A DNA stretch of 28,865 bases from JBNJEL01 sp051745835 (GCA_051745835.1 JBNJEL010000012.1:1-28865); one strand, 5' to 3'. Shown: positions 16,055 through 24,500, counted from the first letter of the stretch. Program-made: numbers and translations. Notes: a model not told the origin generated them from the sequence alone.

Positions 16055-16984
16055 TTAAGCTTCACCACAACGCTTAAGAATCGTCTCCCACCGCTGGTCA
16101 ACGTGTTGTTGAATCTCCTCAATCAAATCTTCATTCTCTTCCTTAAAGAGGTGCTTAAATCTACCCTGGGGCTTAAGCCAATCAGTAATTGGTCCCTTCT
16201 CTTGAGGCTTATAATTTAAGTTCCACTCACCATGGTCATACTCATATAAGGGCCAAAAACAGGTATCAACAGCTGCTCTCATTAAATCCATCGCCTTATC
16301 TTCTGGATAACGCCAACCCCTAGGACACTGAGATAGTACATTTAAAAATGCCGGCCCTTCCGTAGCAAATGCCTTTTGTGCCTTGCTAATTAAATCCGTA
16401 AAGTTATGCGGAGCTGCTTGGGCAACATAAGGTACATTATGAGCAGCAATAATATCAGTTAACTCCTTCTTAAATTGTTGCTTACCGGGAATAACCTCAC
16501 CCGCCGGACTGGTAGTAGTGCTAGCATTCTTAGGTGTAGCACTTGAACGTTGAATCCCTGTATTCATATAAGCTCCATTATCATAACAGACATAGACCAA
16601 ATCATGCCCTCGTTCCATAGCTCCCGACAAAGACTGGAAACCAATATCATAAGTCCCACCATCACCGCCAAAAGCAATAAATTTAATCTCTTCTTCTAAT
16701 TGTCCCTGACGCTGTAAAGAACGATAGGCTGCCTCTACTCCGCTCAGTGTCGCAGCTGCATTTTCAAAAGCATTATGGATAAAAGAGTCTTTCCAGGCAG
16801 TATAAGGATAGATAGTTGTCGATACTTCTAAACAACCTGTAGCCGCCGCTACTACAACTGGATGATCAGTTGCATGTAAAATCTGACGCACAATAATTGA
16901 AGCGCCACAACCTGAACATAGTCGATGTCCACCAACAATTCGTTCATCCTGAGTTGATAACTCCTTTAATTCCACCTTACTCAT
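16055..16984 (-). CDS. porB: Pyruvate:ferredoxin oxidoreductase, beta subunit
   Basis: The 309-residue thiamine-diphosphate-binding subunit. The TPP/Mg motif is GGDGGTYDIGFQ near 110-121, ending in YDNGAYMNTG near 137-146. Cysteines for the proximal 4Fe-4S cluster are in RLCSGCGAS, ATGCLE and SQCPRGW. It oxidatively decarboxylates pyruvate to acetyl-CoA with the other three subunits. The start was placed at ATG 16984, 6 bases after an AGGAGGTG site; the longer GTG at 16993 lies inside that site. Pyruvate as substrate is the best reading, but another 2-oxoacid is possible. Confidence 0.93.
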   Translation of the reverse strand: MSKVELKELSTQDERIVGGHRLCSGCGASIIVRQILHATDHPVVVAAATGCLEVSTTIYPYTAWKDSFIHNAFENAAATLSGVEAAYRSLQRQGQLEEEIKFIAFGGDGGTYDIGFQSLSGAMERGHDLVYVCYDNGAYMNTGIQRSSATPKNASTTTSPAGEVIPGKQQFKKELTDIIAAHNVPYVAQAAPHNFTDLISKAQKAFATEGPAFLNVLSQCPRGWRYPEDKAMDLMRAAVDTCFWPLYEYDHGEWNLNYKPQEKGPITDWLKPQGRFKHLFKEENEDLIEEIQQHVDQRWETILKRCGEA

Positions 16985-16996
16985 CTTTAGCACCTC

Positions 16997-18178
16997 CTAT
17001 TCTCTAACTCCTAAATAATTAACTCGCTGAGTAATCTCTTTACCTTCTGCAATCTCAACTAAATCATAATAGACCGACTTAAGGTCAGCCACTCTAGTAT
17101 CGCGTCCTCCTAAACCATAGATATAATTTATAACCTCTAAATTAACTCCTGCATCATAGAGTGCACTTCTAACATCAGCAAAGATAGGCCCACCAGTAGT
17201 TGAGAAGGTATCTGCTCTATCTAAGACAGCTACTCCCTCTAAATCTTTTAAGGCTGCTACTAACTGTCGAGCGGGAAATGGTCTAAAGACTCTTAACTTA
17301 ATCAATCCTGCTTGGATACCTTCTGCTCGTAATTGATCAACACTCTCCTTAGCTGTTCCAGCTGTTGAACCTAAAGCAATAATTGCTATCTTAGCATCAG
17401 CTAATCGATACTCTTCAAAATACTCTACTCCCCGTCCAGTCAACTTATGATATTCCTTTGCTATTTCACTAATTACCTCTTTTGCTTGCTCCATCGCATC
17501 TGCCTGCTGTCGTTTATGTTCAAAGTAGAAATCCTGTAAATCTAGAGGACCCACTGTCACTGGATTCTGCGTATCAAGTAAAGAATGTTCTGGCTGATAA
17601 GAGCCAATAAACTCCTGAACATCTTCATCAGCTAATAGCTTTACATTCTCTACAGCATGACTGATAATAAAACCATCCATATTAGTCATCACCGGTAACC
17701 TAACATCTTGATGTTCAGCAATTCTTAATGCCTGAATAGTATTATCGTAAGCTTCTTGCGCATTCTCAGCATATAGCTGAATCCAACCTGAATCCCTAGC
17801 TCCCATAGCATCACTGTGATCACAATGAATATTAATTGGCCCACTTAACGCCCGATTAACTACCGGCATGACAATTGGCAGACGTGTCGAAGCTGCAATA
17901 TAGACAATCTCCCACATTAAAGCTAATCCATTAGCTGCCGTAGCCGTCATTGCCCTAATTCCACTAGCTGCTGCTCCTACTGTAGCACTCATAGCACTAT
18001 GTTCACTCTCGACAGTAACAAACTCAGTATCTACTTTACCATCAGCCACAAATTGGGAAAAGAGCTGAACAATCTCTGTCTGAGGTGTAATAGGATAGGC
18101 TGCTACTACATCGGGATTAATCTGCCGCATTGCATTTGCTAAGACCTCATGACCTGTTAAAGCAACTTGATTAGTCAA
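16997..18178 (-). CDS. porA: Pyruvate:ferredoxin oxidoreductase, alpha subunit
   Basis: The 393-residue subunit carrying the PYR-type domain (YPITPQTEIVQ near 29-39 and ESEHSAMSATVGAAASG near 57-73) and the transketolase-C-like domain (from about 255). Length and motifs fit the alpha chain of the four-subunit enzyme. The start is TTG with a GGAGG site 9 bases upstream; no better ATG exists nearby. It is third in the operon, 20 bases after porD and 12 before porB. Confidence 0.93.
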   Translation of the reverse strand: MTNQVALTGHEVLANAMRQINPDVVAAYPITPQTEIVQLFSQFVADGKVDTEFVTVESEHSAMSATVGAAASGIRAMTATAANGLALMWEIVYIAASTRLPIVMPVVNRALSGPINIHCDHSDAMGARDSGWIQLYAENAQEAYDNTIQALRIAEHQDVRLPVMTNMDGFIISHAVENVKLLADEDVQEFIGSYQPEHSLLDTQNPVTVGPLDLQDFYFEHKRQQADAMEQAKEVISEIAKEYHKLTGRGVEYFEEYRLADAKIAIIALGSTAGTAKESVDQLRAEGIQAGLIKLRVFRPFPARQLVAALKDLEGVAVLDRADTFSTTGGPIFADVRSALYDAGVNLEVINYIYGLGGRDTRVADLKSVYYDLVEIAEGKEITQRVNYLGVRE

Positions 18179-18198
18179 TTCTATCTTCCTCCTTTCGC

Positions 18199-18510
18199 TT
18201 ACTTTTCTGTTGATGGTTCTTCCTTAATCATTGTAATAGCATCAACAGGACACTCATGGGCACAGATACCACAACCCTTACAGTAATCATGGTCAAAACC
18301 AGTTACCTTCTTATCTTCAGAAATTATGGCACAATCTGGACAGTAAATCCAACAGCGATGACAATTAATACAGGTATCCATATCTATCTCAGGACGATGA
18401 GTTCGCCACCCACCGGTCTTATACTTAATGGCATTACCTGGCTGTAAGATTAAGCCGCCCTCTGGTATCTCCCTCCAACCCGGCTTCTCTTGCTTCTCCT
18501 GATTACCCAT
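18199..18510 (-). CDS. porD: Pyruvate:ferredoxin oxidoreductase, delta (2x[4Fe-4S] ferredoxin) subunit
   Basis: A 103-residue ferredoxin-like subunit with two complete cluster motifs, CINCHRCWIYCP near 47-58 and CKGCGICAHECP near 77-88. It passes electrons from the catalytic subunits to external ferredoxin. The N-terminal WREIPEGG...GNAIKYKTGGWR segment is typical of PorD. Its ATG overlaps the porG stop by one base (TAATG), indicating coupled translation. Confidence 0.94.
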   Translation of the reverse strand: MGNQEKQEKPGWREIPEGGLILQPGNAIKYKTGGWRTHRPEIDMDTCINCHRCWIYCPDCAIISEDKKVTGFDHDYCKGCGICAHECPVDAITMIKEEPSTEK

Positions 18511-19088
18511 TAATTAATCTGCACCTCCTGATAAGCCCGTTCAATTGACTTCATATTACCAGCAATTACTTCAGACTTATTAGCAAACTTCTTCTTAAAC
18601 TCCTCTTTAATCTTAGCTTTAAAATTATCAAACTCTAATAAATTCGTAGCTTTAATTAAAGCACCTAACATTGGCGTATTAGGGAACGGAGCACCAATCT
18701 CCTCATTAGAGATACCATCAGCATCAATAGTCCCAACCTGTCCTGCAAAGTTAAGCTGCTCTTTCATCTCTTCAGGGCTCTTTTGGATATTAAGAATAAT
18801 CATCCCCTCATCAGCTACCCCAGCTGTAACATCAACCGACTCTAATAATGTTGCATCTAAAACAATCACTATGTCCGGTTCAGTAACTTGACAGTGCACA
18901 CAGATATTGCTCTCACTACTAATTCGATTAAAGGCAATCACTGGAGCCCCCATTCTTTCCGGACCATATTCTGGAAAAGCTTGAATATTCTTATCTGTCT
19001 TAGCAGCTACCTTACCTAATAAGATAGAAGCAGTCTTAGCTCCTTGTCCACCTCGACCATGCCAGCGAATCTCAGTTAAATCAGCCAT
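18510..19088 (-). CDS. porG: Pyruvate:ferredoxin oxidoreductase, gamma subunit
   Basis: A 192-residue subunit of the KorC/PorG family. The signature EIRWHGRGGQGAKTASILL spans about residues 6-24, followed by FPEYGPERMGAPV near 39-51. It contributes CoA-site residues in the family. It is first of porG-porD-porA-porB. ATG start with an AAAGGAGG site. A convincing promoter was not found in the 117 bases before it. Confidence 0.94.
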   Translation of the reverse strand: MADLTEIRWHGRGGQGAKTASILLGKVAAKTDKNIQAFPEYGPERMGAPVIAFNRISSESNICVHCQVTEPDIVIVLDATLLESVDVTAGVADEGMIILNIQKSPEEMKEQLNFAGQVGTIDADGISNEEIGAPFPNTPMLGALIKATNLLEFDNFKAKIKEEFKKKFANKSEVIAGNMKSIERAYQEVQIN

Positions 19089-19205
19089 CCCACGCCTCCT
19101 TTCTAAAACTTATCTTCTCTAGAACTAAATCATCATATACTTAGTATAAAAAAGTTATCTAATTTTATCCGAGTAATTATTGTTAATTTAAACCAACTTA
19201 ATAAA

Positions 19206-19234
19206 TAAAAAACCTCAGCCTATAAGCTGAGGTT
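19206..19234 (-). terminator. Terminator after the LysM-Gmad2 gene
   Basis: A 9-base-pair hairpin, AACCTCAGC / GCTGAGGTT, with a 6-base loop followed by TTTTTT on the minus strand, just past the stop at 19240. It separates the recombination cluster from the por operon. Confidence 0.9.
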
Positions 19235-19239
19235 AACTG

Positions 19240-19947
19240 CTATAATTGTAACTTTATTTCATTTTGCCGACTACCATCTCGCATATCAACTGAAAACAAT
19301 ACTATATAATCAGCTTCATTAGATAACTTGCTTAAATTTATGACAAAACTTCCCCAAGCTGGTGCTCCACTAGAAGCTGTAGTGAATCCATCTTCTAAAG
19401 TTTGACCATCTTTAGTCTCAATAGCATAATTAACAGTAGCTTCAAAAACTCTAGCTAAACCTGAGATCCTAACTTTACCGTCTCTCTTCTTAAATTCAAT
19501 TAATTTAAGCGCTTCATTCTTAGCTACAAAGATATCCTCCGGTAATAGAATTACTTCCCTACTCTGTAGATAATCAGGATTAATAAGATCATTATAATTA
19601 ATAATTCTTCGTAAGTTAAAGTTATGTCGTTGAGATAGTCCCCACAAAGTATCATCCGGCTGAATAATGTAGTAATCAAGCTTATCATTAATCCTAATTC
19701 GTATATCTTCCCCTACTGCTAACTTAGTAGCTTCTAAATTAGGATTTAACTTCCTAAGTTCCTCTACACTAACGTTAAATTTTGCTGCTAGATGAGAAAA
19801 AGTATCTCCCGGCTTAATAATATATTGTAAATAACTCTCATGTTCTGGAGTAACTTCATAGTAAGTCCGACCTAAAGTCTGAGCCTCTACTCCAACTATA
19901 TAAAATAGTAATAACATAATAATTAGCAATCCCACTACTCTTCTCAT
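19240..19947 (-). CDS. Exported protein with two LysM domains and a Gmad2 domain
   Basis: A protein of about 235 residues. An N-terminal hydrophobic segment (about 4-20, RRVVGLLIIMLLLFYIVG) is a signal peptide or anchor. Two LysM repeats follow: YIIKPGDTFSHLAAKFNVSV near 42-61 and YIIQPDDTLWGLSQRHNFNL near 93-112. The C-terminal 80 residues (ISGLARVFEATVNY...GAPAWGSFVI) resemble Gmad2, the Ig-like domain found with spore germination proteins such as GerM. A role in the envelope or spore cortex is inferred. ATG 19947 was preferred because the longer GTG (19956) lies within the GGGGTGG site. It occupies the slot of bofA in B. subtilis. Confidence 0.82.
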   Translation of the reverse strand: MRRVVGLLIIMLLLFYIVGVEAQTLGRTYYEVTPEHESYLQYIIKPGDTFSHLAAKFNVSVEELRKLNPNLEATKLAVGEDIRIRINDKLDYYIIQPDDTLWGLSQRHNFNLRRIINYNDLINPDYLQSREVILLPEDIFVAKNEALKLIEFKKRDGKVRISGLARVFEATVNYAIETKDGQTLEDGFTTASSGAPAWGSFVINLSKLSNEADYIVLFSVDMRDGSRQNEIKLQL

Positions 19948-19979
19948 CAACTCCACCCCACTAACTCATTCTTTCTACA

Positions 19980-20255
19980 TTATTGACAATCACTTAACCC
20001 CCGTGCTTTCTTTAATAGATAATCATACTTTGCTTCTGCTGCCTCTAAAGAATAGATAGCATAATCAACTAACTGCGGATCGCTCACCTTCTCAAAATAA
20101 GCCCGCGCTTCTAGCCACTCCTGTCGAGCTTCCTCTAATTCTTGGTCAATAGTCGAATCTAACTCCTCTAATGTCACTAACTCTGCCTTTAACTGTCGAT
20201 AATATGTATTTACTTTAGCTGAAAATTGACTTAATAAAGAAAAAATAGCAGTCAT
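19980..20255 (-). CDS. YaaL-like DUF2508 protein
   Basis: A 91-residue helical protein whose C-terminal half, ARQEWLEARAYFEKVSDP...AIYSLEAAEAKYDYLL, is the DUF2508 pattern. B. subtilis YaaL occupies the same place after recR. The function is unknown. ATG 20255 has a GGAGGTAATC site; the longer TTG start is unsupported. Confidence 0.85.
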   Translation of the reverse strand: MTAIFSLLSQFSAKVNTYYRQLKAELVTLEELDSTIDQELEEARQEWLEARAYFEKVSDPQLVDYAIYSLEAAEAKYDYLLKKARGLSDCQ

Positions 20256-20303
20256 TTTGATTACCTCCCTACTTACATCTAAGGTAACCAAAACACTGCT
20301 AAC

Positions 20304-20909
20304 TTATACCTGCTTTCTACCTTCTAAAGCTTTAGATAGAGTTACTTCATCAGCATACTCTAAATCTCCACCTACCGGCAGACCATGAGCAATTCTACTT
20401 GCCTTAATTCCTAAGGGCTTTAAAAGCTTAGCAATATACATTGCCGTAGCTTCACCTTCCACATTAGGATCAGTAGCTAGAATAACTTCTTCAACCTCTT
20501 GATCCTCATTCTTTACTCTAGAAAGTAAGCTTTTAACTTCTATATCTTCAGGCCCCCGTCCCTCCATTGGAGAGATTGAACCATGCAGTACATGGTAGAG
20601 ACCATTATATTCGCCTGTCTTCTCCATAGCAATAATATCCTTAGGACTCTCAACAATACAGATTACAGATTCATCACGTTGATCATCAGTACAGACATTA
20701 CAGCGTTCATATTCTGTAAGATTATTGCATATCTCACAATAACCAATCTTCTCCTTAACCTCTGTAATCGCTTCAATCAACTCATCTACCTCTTGGTCAT
20801 CACTATTCATAATATAAAATGCTAATCGCTGAGCACTCTTAGGACCAATTCCCGGTAGATTAGTTAACTTACCGATTAACTTAGCTATTGGTTGTGCATA
20901 ATGCTTCAT
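20304..20909 (-). CDS. recR: Recombination mediator protein RecR
   Basis: A 201-residue DNA-repair protein acting with RecF/RecO to load RecA. It has the helix-hairpin-helix LPGIGPKSAQRLA near 18-30, a zinc finger with C58, C61, C70 and C73, and a Toprim domain (ICIVESPKDIIAMEK...ATDPNVEGEATA, about 80-155). Normal length. It follows ebfC by 19 bases and forms the conserved dnaX-ebfC-recR unit. Confidence 0.97.
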   Translation of the reverse strand: MKHYAQPIAKLIGKLTNLPGIGPKSAQRLAFYIMNSDDQEVDELIEAITEVKEKIGYCEICNNLTEYERCNVCTDDQRDESVICIVESPKDIIAMEKTGEYNGLYHVLHGSISPMEGRGPEDIEVKSLLSRVKNEDQEVEEVILATDPNVEGEATAMYIAKLLKPLGIKASRIAHGLPVGGDLEYADEVTLSKALEGRKQV

Positions 20910-20928
20910 ATTAACTGCTCCCTATTTA

Positions 20929-21237
20929 TTAAAATAATCCTGGTATATTCATTCCTCCAGTTAACTTACCCATTCTCTCTGAAGCCATATCCTGTACCTT
21001 ACGCATTGCTTCATTAGTTGCTGCTAAGATTAAATCCTCTAACATCTCTACATCATCAGGATCAACAGCATCAGGTTCAATTGAGATATCCACAATCTCC
21101 TGTTGACCATTAGCTACTACTTTAACTACTCCACCACCAGCTGTAGCCTCTACTTCCTTATCAGCTAACTCTTCTTGTACATCTTCCATCTGTGATTGCA
21201 TCTTCTGTACCTGTTTCATCATCTTACCCATATCCAT
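20929..21237 (-). CDS. ebfC: YbaB/EbfC family nucleoid-associated protein
   Basis: A 102-residue DNA-binding dimer. It shows the MGKMMKQVQKMQSQM N-terminal helix, the GGGVVKVVANG strand turn and the PDDVEMLEDLILAA...A helix of the family. ATG 21237 has an AAGGAGG site 9 bases upstream; the longer frame begins at a TTG upstream of that site and is rejected. It lies between dnaX and recR as in most bacteria. Confidence 0.95.
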   Translation of the reverse strand: MDMGKMMKQVQKMQSQMEDVQEELADKEVEATAGGGVVKVVANGQQEIVDISIEPDAVDPDDVEMLEDLILAATNEAMRKVQDMASERMGKLTGGMNIPGLF

Positions 21238-21261
21238 AATTTTTCTCCTCCTTAACAAATA

Positions 21262-23046
21262 TTAATTTTCTTCCACCTTAACAATTTCACCATTAAAAGT
21301 CTCTAAAACTTTTTTAACCAAAGGATTATCCTTAATATCTGAAATATCACTTGGCTGATCTTTTTGCTCATCTTTAGATTGTTGAGGAGCACCTTGCTTA
21401 ATGCTTTGCTCACTAACTTCTTGATTATCACTTTTATTACTGCTATTACTATGATTTGAATTACTATAATTATTACTACCAGCAAAGACTGTATTAAGCT
21501 GTAACTTAACTCCTAATACTTCTTCTATTACCTCAGTGATAACTCCTGCTTTACGTTCAACACTTTCCTTATGAAAGCGATTCTTCTCAGCAAACTCCAC
21601 TATTATATTATTATTCTCTAAATCAGCTAAACGTCCTTCTACTAAAACAGCATAAGTCGGTGCTTCATTCTTACGTAAATAATTTAAGATCTCTTGCCAG
21701 CGATTCTTCAATTCATTAAATGTTAATTGTTCATTTAAATTATTACTAGTACTAATAGCTTCATTTGAAGTATCAGTTTGATTAGCACTCTTATTATCTT
21801 TAATTTGCTTACTTTCATCTGAATTAGTTTCAACTTTACTTTGATTACTTACTTGTACTTCAGATTTCACATTCCTTGTTTCAGATTTTTCTTCTGATTT
21901 ACTCGATTGCTCAATTATCTGATCTGCTGGAACTAGATCTTTTTCCTTAGAAGTATCATGTTCAGACTTAATTAGCTTAATGATACCCATCTCTAATAAG
22001 ACTTGAGCATAACTACTCTCCTTTAGATCATTCTCGAGCTTAACTAAAATATTAATCAATCTTAATAATTGACTAGTAGTTAACTGCTTTGCTTGTTCTT
22101 GAAGCTCGGCTAATCGATCAGCAGGAAGTTCTATTAACTTTTCAGCACTTTGGCACTGTTTATTAATTAATAAATTACGAAAATGATTAATCAATGCATT
22201 AACAAACTGTTGGATATCTTTACCTTGATTTATAATCTGATTAACTAACTGTAATCCTTGATCTATGTCTTGATTAATAATTGCTGTAACAACTTCGGAT
22301 AAGGCTTCCTGTTCTACTAAACCTAATACCGCTGCTACATCTTCATTAGTAATCTCAGCACCGCTATAAGAAATAACCTGATCTAAGAGACTAATAGCGT
22401 CTCTCATGCCACCTTCAGCATTCTTAGCAATAGATAAAGCAGCTTCAGTACTTAGTTCTATCTCTTCTTGCTGAGCTATAAAATTTAAACGTTCTTCTAA
22501 ATTTTGAATAGATAAACGACTAAAATCAAATCTTTGACAACGAGAAAGAATAGTTGGTAATAAAGAATGGGGTTCAGTAGTAGCTAAAATAAAGATTACA
22601 TACTCCGGAGGCTCTTCTAAAGTCTTAAGTAAAGCGTTAAAGGCTTCTTTAGTTAACATATGTGCTTCATCTATAATATAGATCTTATAATTACCTTCAG
22701 TAGGAAAGAACTTTACTTTTTCGCGCAACTTTCGAATCTCATCAATACCACGATTAGAAGCAGCATCTATTTCAATAACATCAATTGAATTATTATCCTC
22801 TATTTTCTGACATGCTTCACATTCATGACAAGGATTAATAGTTGGTCCTTGAGAACAGTTTAATGATTTAGCAAAGACTTTAGCTGTACTCGTCTTACCT
22901 GTACCTCGCGGCCCACAAAATAAGTAAGCATGAGCTATTCTATCTAATTTAATAGCATTCTGTAAAGTCTTAGTTACACTATTTTGACCTACAATATCAT
23001 CAAATTCTAACGGACGCCACTTACGATATAGCGATAAATAACTCAT
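21262..23046 (-). CDS. dnaX: DNA polymerase III gamma/tau subunit
   Basis: A 594-residue clamp-loader ATPase. Residues 1-25 (SLYRKWRPLEFDDIVGQ) open the AAA+ domain, with P-loop GPRGTGKT near 45-52, a zinc module with CHECEACQK, DEAH near 120 and SRCQRFDF near 165. After domain III (to about 365) there is a long Ser/Asn/Glu/Lys-rich linker, then a tau-type C-terminal domain (about 440-515) and another low-complexity Asn/Ser stretch. ATG 23046 fits a GGTGAGG site; the GTG at 23058 lies in that site. No slippery heptamer for a gamma frameshift was seen. Confidence 0.96.
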   Translation of the reverse strand: MSYLSLYRKWRPLEFDDIVGQNSVTKTLQNAIKLDRIAHAYLFCGPRGTGKTSTAKVFAKSLNCSQGPTINPCHECEACQKIEDNNSIDVIEIDAASNRGIDEIRKLREKVKFFPTEGNYKIYIIDEAHMLTKEAFNALLKTLEEPPEYVIFILATTEPHSLLPTILSRCQRFDFSRLSIQNLEERLNFIAQQEEIELSTEAALSIAKNAEGGMRDAISLLDQVISYSGAEITNEDVAAVLGLVEQEALSEVVTAIINQDIDQGLQLVNQIINQGKDIQQFVNALINHFRNLLINKQCQSAEKLIELPADRLAELQEQAKQLTTSQLLRLINILVKLENDLKESSYAQVLLEMGIIKLIKSEHDTSKEKDLVPADQIIEQSSKSEEKSETRNVKSEVQVSNQSKVETNSDESKQIKDNKSANQTDTSNEAISTSNNLNEQLTFNELKNRWQEILNYLRKNEAPTYAVLVEGRLADLENNNIIVEFAEKNRFHKESVERKAGVITEVIEEVLGVKLQLNTVFAGSNNYSNSNHSNSSNKSDNQEVSEQSIKQGAPQQSKDEQKDQPSDISDIKDNPLVKKVLETFNGEIVKVEEN

Positions 23047-23149
23047 TTTATTCCTCACCTTATAAATTAAATCTGATTCTAATTAATCTAACGACTATGT
23101 ATGTAATTCTCAAGGATAGAATAATTAAGAGTAATAAATATAAAAATAT

Positions 23150-23417
23150 GTCGTGCATCTACCCTCGCACATTCCTCTTTAAGCGTTACTTAAACAGTTG
23201 GCTCCAGTCAGGTAACCCTACGGCACACGGGAAGATTTACTTACCGCTGCTCTCTTCCGAGCCTGACGGGATTCATAAACTCCCGTTGCGTAGGACCCGA
23301 CCTTCAACGCCACTTATTTAAGCCTGACCTCAAAAAGGAATATGCTCAGGTAGACGTCAACCCCGCTATAGCGGTTTGCGGGTTACAGGGCACCGCTACC
23401 ACCCCGTCTAGCACGAC
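23150..23417 (-). ncRNA. ffs: Signal recognition particle RNA, large bacterial (6S-like) type
   Basis: About 268 bases on the minus strand, starting GTCGTGCTAGACGGGG and ending in its complement GCACGAC, which closes the RNA. Helix 8 is explicit at 23246-23261: CTC-GGAA-GAG tetraloop followed by AGCAGC, the Ffh binding site. The 5' half includes the Alu-domain sequence GGTGCCCTGTAACCCGC. This is the long form with an Alu domain typical of Firmicutes. It lies between tadA/tRNA-Ser and dnaX, as scr does in B. subtilis. It is probably co-transcribed with the upstream tRNA-Ser. Confidence 0.96.
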
Positions 23418-23455
23418 AAATTTATATTAAGGAATAAATCCTCTTATTTACTTAC

Positions 23456-23549
23456 TGGCGGAGAGAGAGGGATTCGAACCCTCGAGACAGTGTGAACCGT
23501 CTACTCGCTTTCCAGGCGAGCTCCTTAAACCAGACTCGGACATCTCTCC
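23456..23549 (-). tRNA. tRNA-Ser (anticodon GGA)
   Basis: A 94-base class II tRNA with acceptor GGAGAGA/TCTCTCC, encoded CCA, a long variable arm (ACGGTTCACACTGT) and the anticodon loop CTGGAAA, giving GGA. It reads UCC and UCU codons. It lies 25 bases after tadA and before the SRP RNA. Confidence 0.96.
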
Positions 23550-23574
23550 TCATAATTTAGATCAAAATTTTATA

Positions 23575-24051
23575 TTAAGCTTCAGTTAATTTATTTTCTC
23601 TTAATTCAGCAAAGAAACTTTTCATTAAATTTCTACATTCAGACTCCAAAACACCAGATTCAACTTCTAACTGGTGGTTAAATTTCTTGAAATTAGCCAA
23701 CTTGAGTACTGAATCTACAGCACCACCTTTAGTATCAGCAGCTCCATAAACAACTTTACTAACTCGTGACTGAATTAAAGCTCCTACACACATAATACAA
23801 GGTTCAATAGTAACGTAGATAGTACAATCGTATAAACGCCAATCTCCTAAGCTTTCAGCTGCTTCTCTGATTGCTAATACTTCAGCATGAGCTGTTGGGT
23901 CAGCTAATTCTTCTCTTAAATTATGACTAGCAGCTAATACCTGACCTGTAGAGTCAACAATTACTGCCCCTATTGGTACTTCAGCTTTCTGATAAGCTCT
24001 TTTTGCTTCTTCTAAAGCTAACTGCATATAATAATCATCACTATGCTGCAC
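23575..24051 (-). CDS. tadA: tRNA adenosine(34) deaminase
   Basis: A 158-residue zinc deaminase converting A34 to inosine in tRNA-Arg(ACG). Zinc ligands are in THAE (H55, with catalytic E57) and EPCIMC (C85 and C88). The N-terminal YMQLALEEAKRA and C-terminal helices match the family length. The likely start is GTG 24051 after AGGTGA. It is immediately downstream of its expected substrate tRNA-Arg(ACG) and lies in the same place as B. subtilis tadA (before scr-dnaX). Confidence 0.96.
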   Translation of the reverse strand: MQHSDDYYMQLALEEAKRAYQKAEVPIGAVIVDSTGQVLAASHNLREELADPTAHAEVLAIREAAESLGDWRLYDCTIYVTIEPCIMCVGALIQSRVSKVVYGAADTKGGAVDSVLKLANFKKFNHQLEVESGVLESECRNLMKSFFAELRENKLTEA

Positions 24052-24076
24052 TCTATCACCTAAATTAAAATTAAAG

Positions 24077-24153
24077 TGGCGCGCCCGGGAGGAGTCGAAC
24101 CTCCAACCTCCTGATTCGTAGTCAGTTACTCTATCCAGTTGAGCTACGGGCGC
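24077..24153 (-). tRNA. tRNA-Arg (anticodon ACG)
   Basis: A 77-base tRNA with acceptor GCGCCCG/CGGGCGC, encoded CCA and anticodon loop CTACGAA. Its A34 is the usual TadA target, converted to inosine to read CGU, CGC and CGA. It lies 26 bases before tadA on the same strand. Confidence 0.96.
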
Positions 24154-24157
24154 ACAA

Positions 24158-24253
24158 TGGCGGAGAAGGAGGGATTTGAACCCTCGCGCCGCTTAAATAG
24201 CGACCTAACGATTTAGCAAACCGTCCCCTTCAACCTGACTTGGGTACTTCTCC
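24158..24253 (-). tRNA. tRNA-Ser (anticodon GCT), copy 2
   Basis: A 96-base class II tRNA with acceptor GGAGAAG/CTTCTCC, encoded CCA, a long variable arm and anticodon loop TTGCTAA. It differs from the copy at 24501-24596 by one base in the T loop (TTCAAAT instead of TTCGAAT). Confidence 0.95.
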
Positions 24254-24258
24254 ACTTA

Positions 24259-24344
24259 TGGCGGAGGGACTGGGATTCGAACCCAGACAGCTTTCGCCTT
24301 CACCAGATTTCAAGTCTGGCCCCTTGCCATTCGGTCATCCCTCC
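24259..24344 (-). tRNA. tRNA-Ser (anticodon TGA), copy 2
   Basis: An 86-base class II tRNA with acceptor GGAGGGA/TCCCTCC, encoded CCA and anticodon loop CTTGAAA. It reads UCN codons, chiefly UCA. It is the first gene after a near-consensus promoter. Confidence 0.95.
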
Positions 24345-24362
24345 ATAAGAACTCACTCATAA

Positions 24363-24391
24363 ATTATACTACAATAATATTTAATTGTCAA
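24363..24391 (-). promoter_or_regulatory. Promoter of the second tRNA-Ser pair and downstream genes
   Basis: Minus-strand TTGACA (24386-24391), a 17-base spacer and TATAAT (24363-24368): a full consensus match. It probably drives tRNA-Ser(TGA), tRNA-Ser(GCT), tRNA-Arg and tadA, and perhaps the SRP RNA. Confidence 0.92.
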
Positions 24392-24443
24392 ACTTTATTT
24401 CTTAAAATTGACTTCTAATATCTATAAACACTGCTAACAAATT

Positions 24444-24464
24444 AAAAAATCCTCATCGGAGGAT
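24444..24464 (-). terminator. Terminator between the two tRNA-Ser pairs
   Basis: A short hairpin, ATCCTC / GAGGAT, with a 4-base loop followed by TTTTTT on the minus strand. It ends the unit holding the first tRNA-Ser pair (24501-24687). Confidence 0.75.
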
Positions 24465-24500
24465 CATCATTGCCAAGCGCTACTTACCTAATTAAATTAA

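Noticed and set aside
18256..20825. Plus-strand ORFs opposite porD and recR
   Set aside because: Antisense shadows; the minus-strand products carry cysteine motifs that identify the real genes.
21262..23046. Programmed frameshift in dnaX producing gamma
   Set aside because: No A-AAA-AAG-type slippery heptamer was found in the expected region.
23097..23321. Plus-strand ORF of 74 codons
   Set aside because: It overlaps the SRP RNA gene; the conserved RNA structure explains the sequence.
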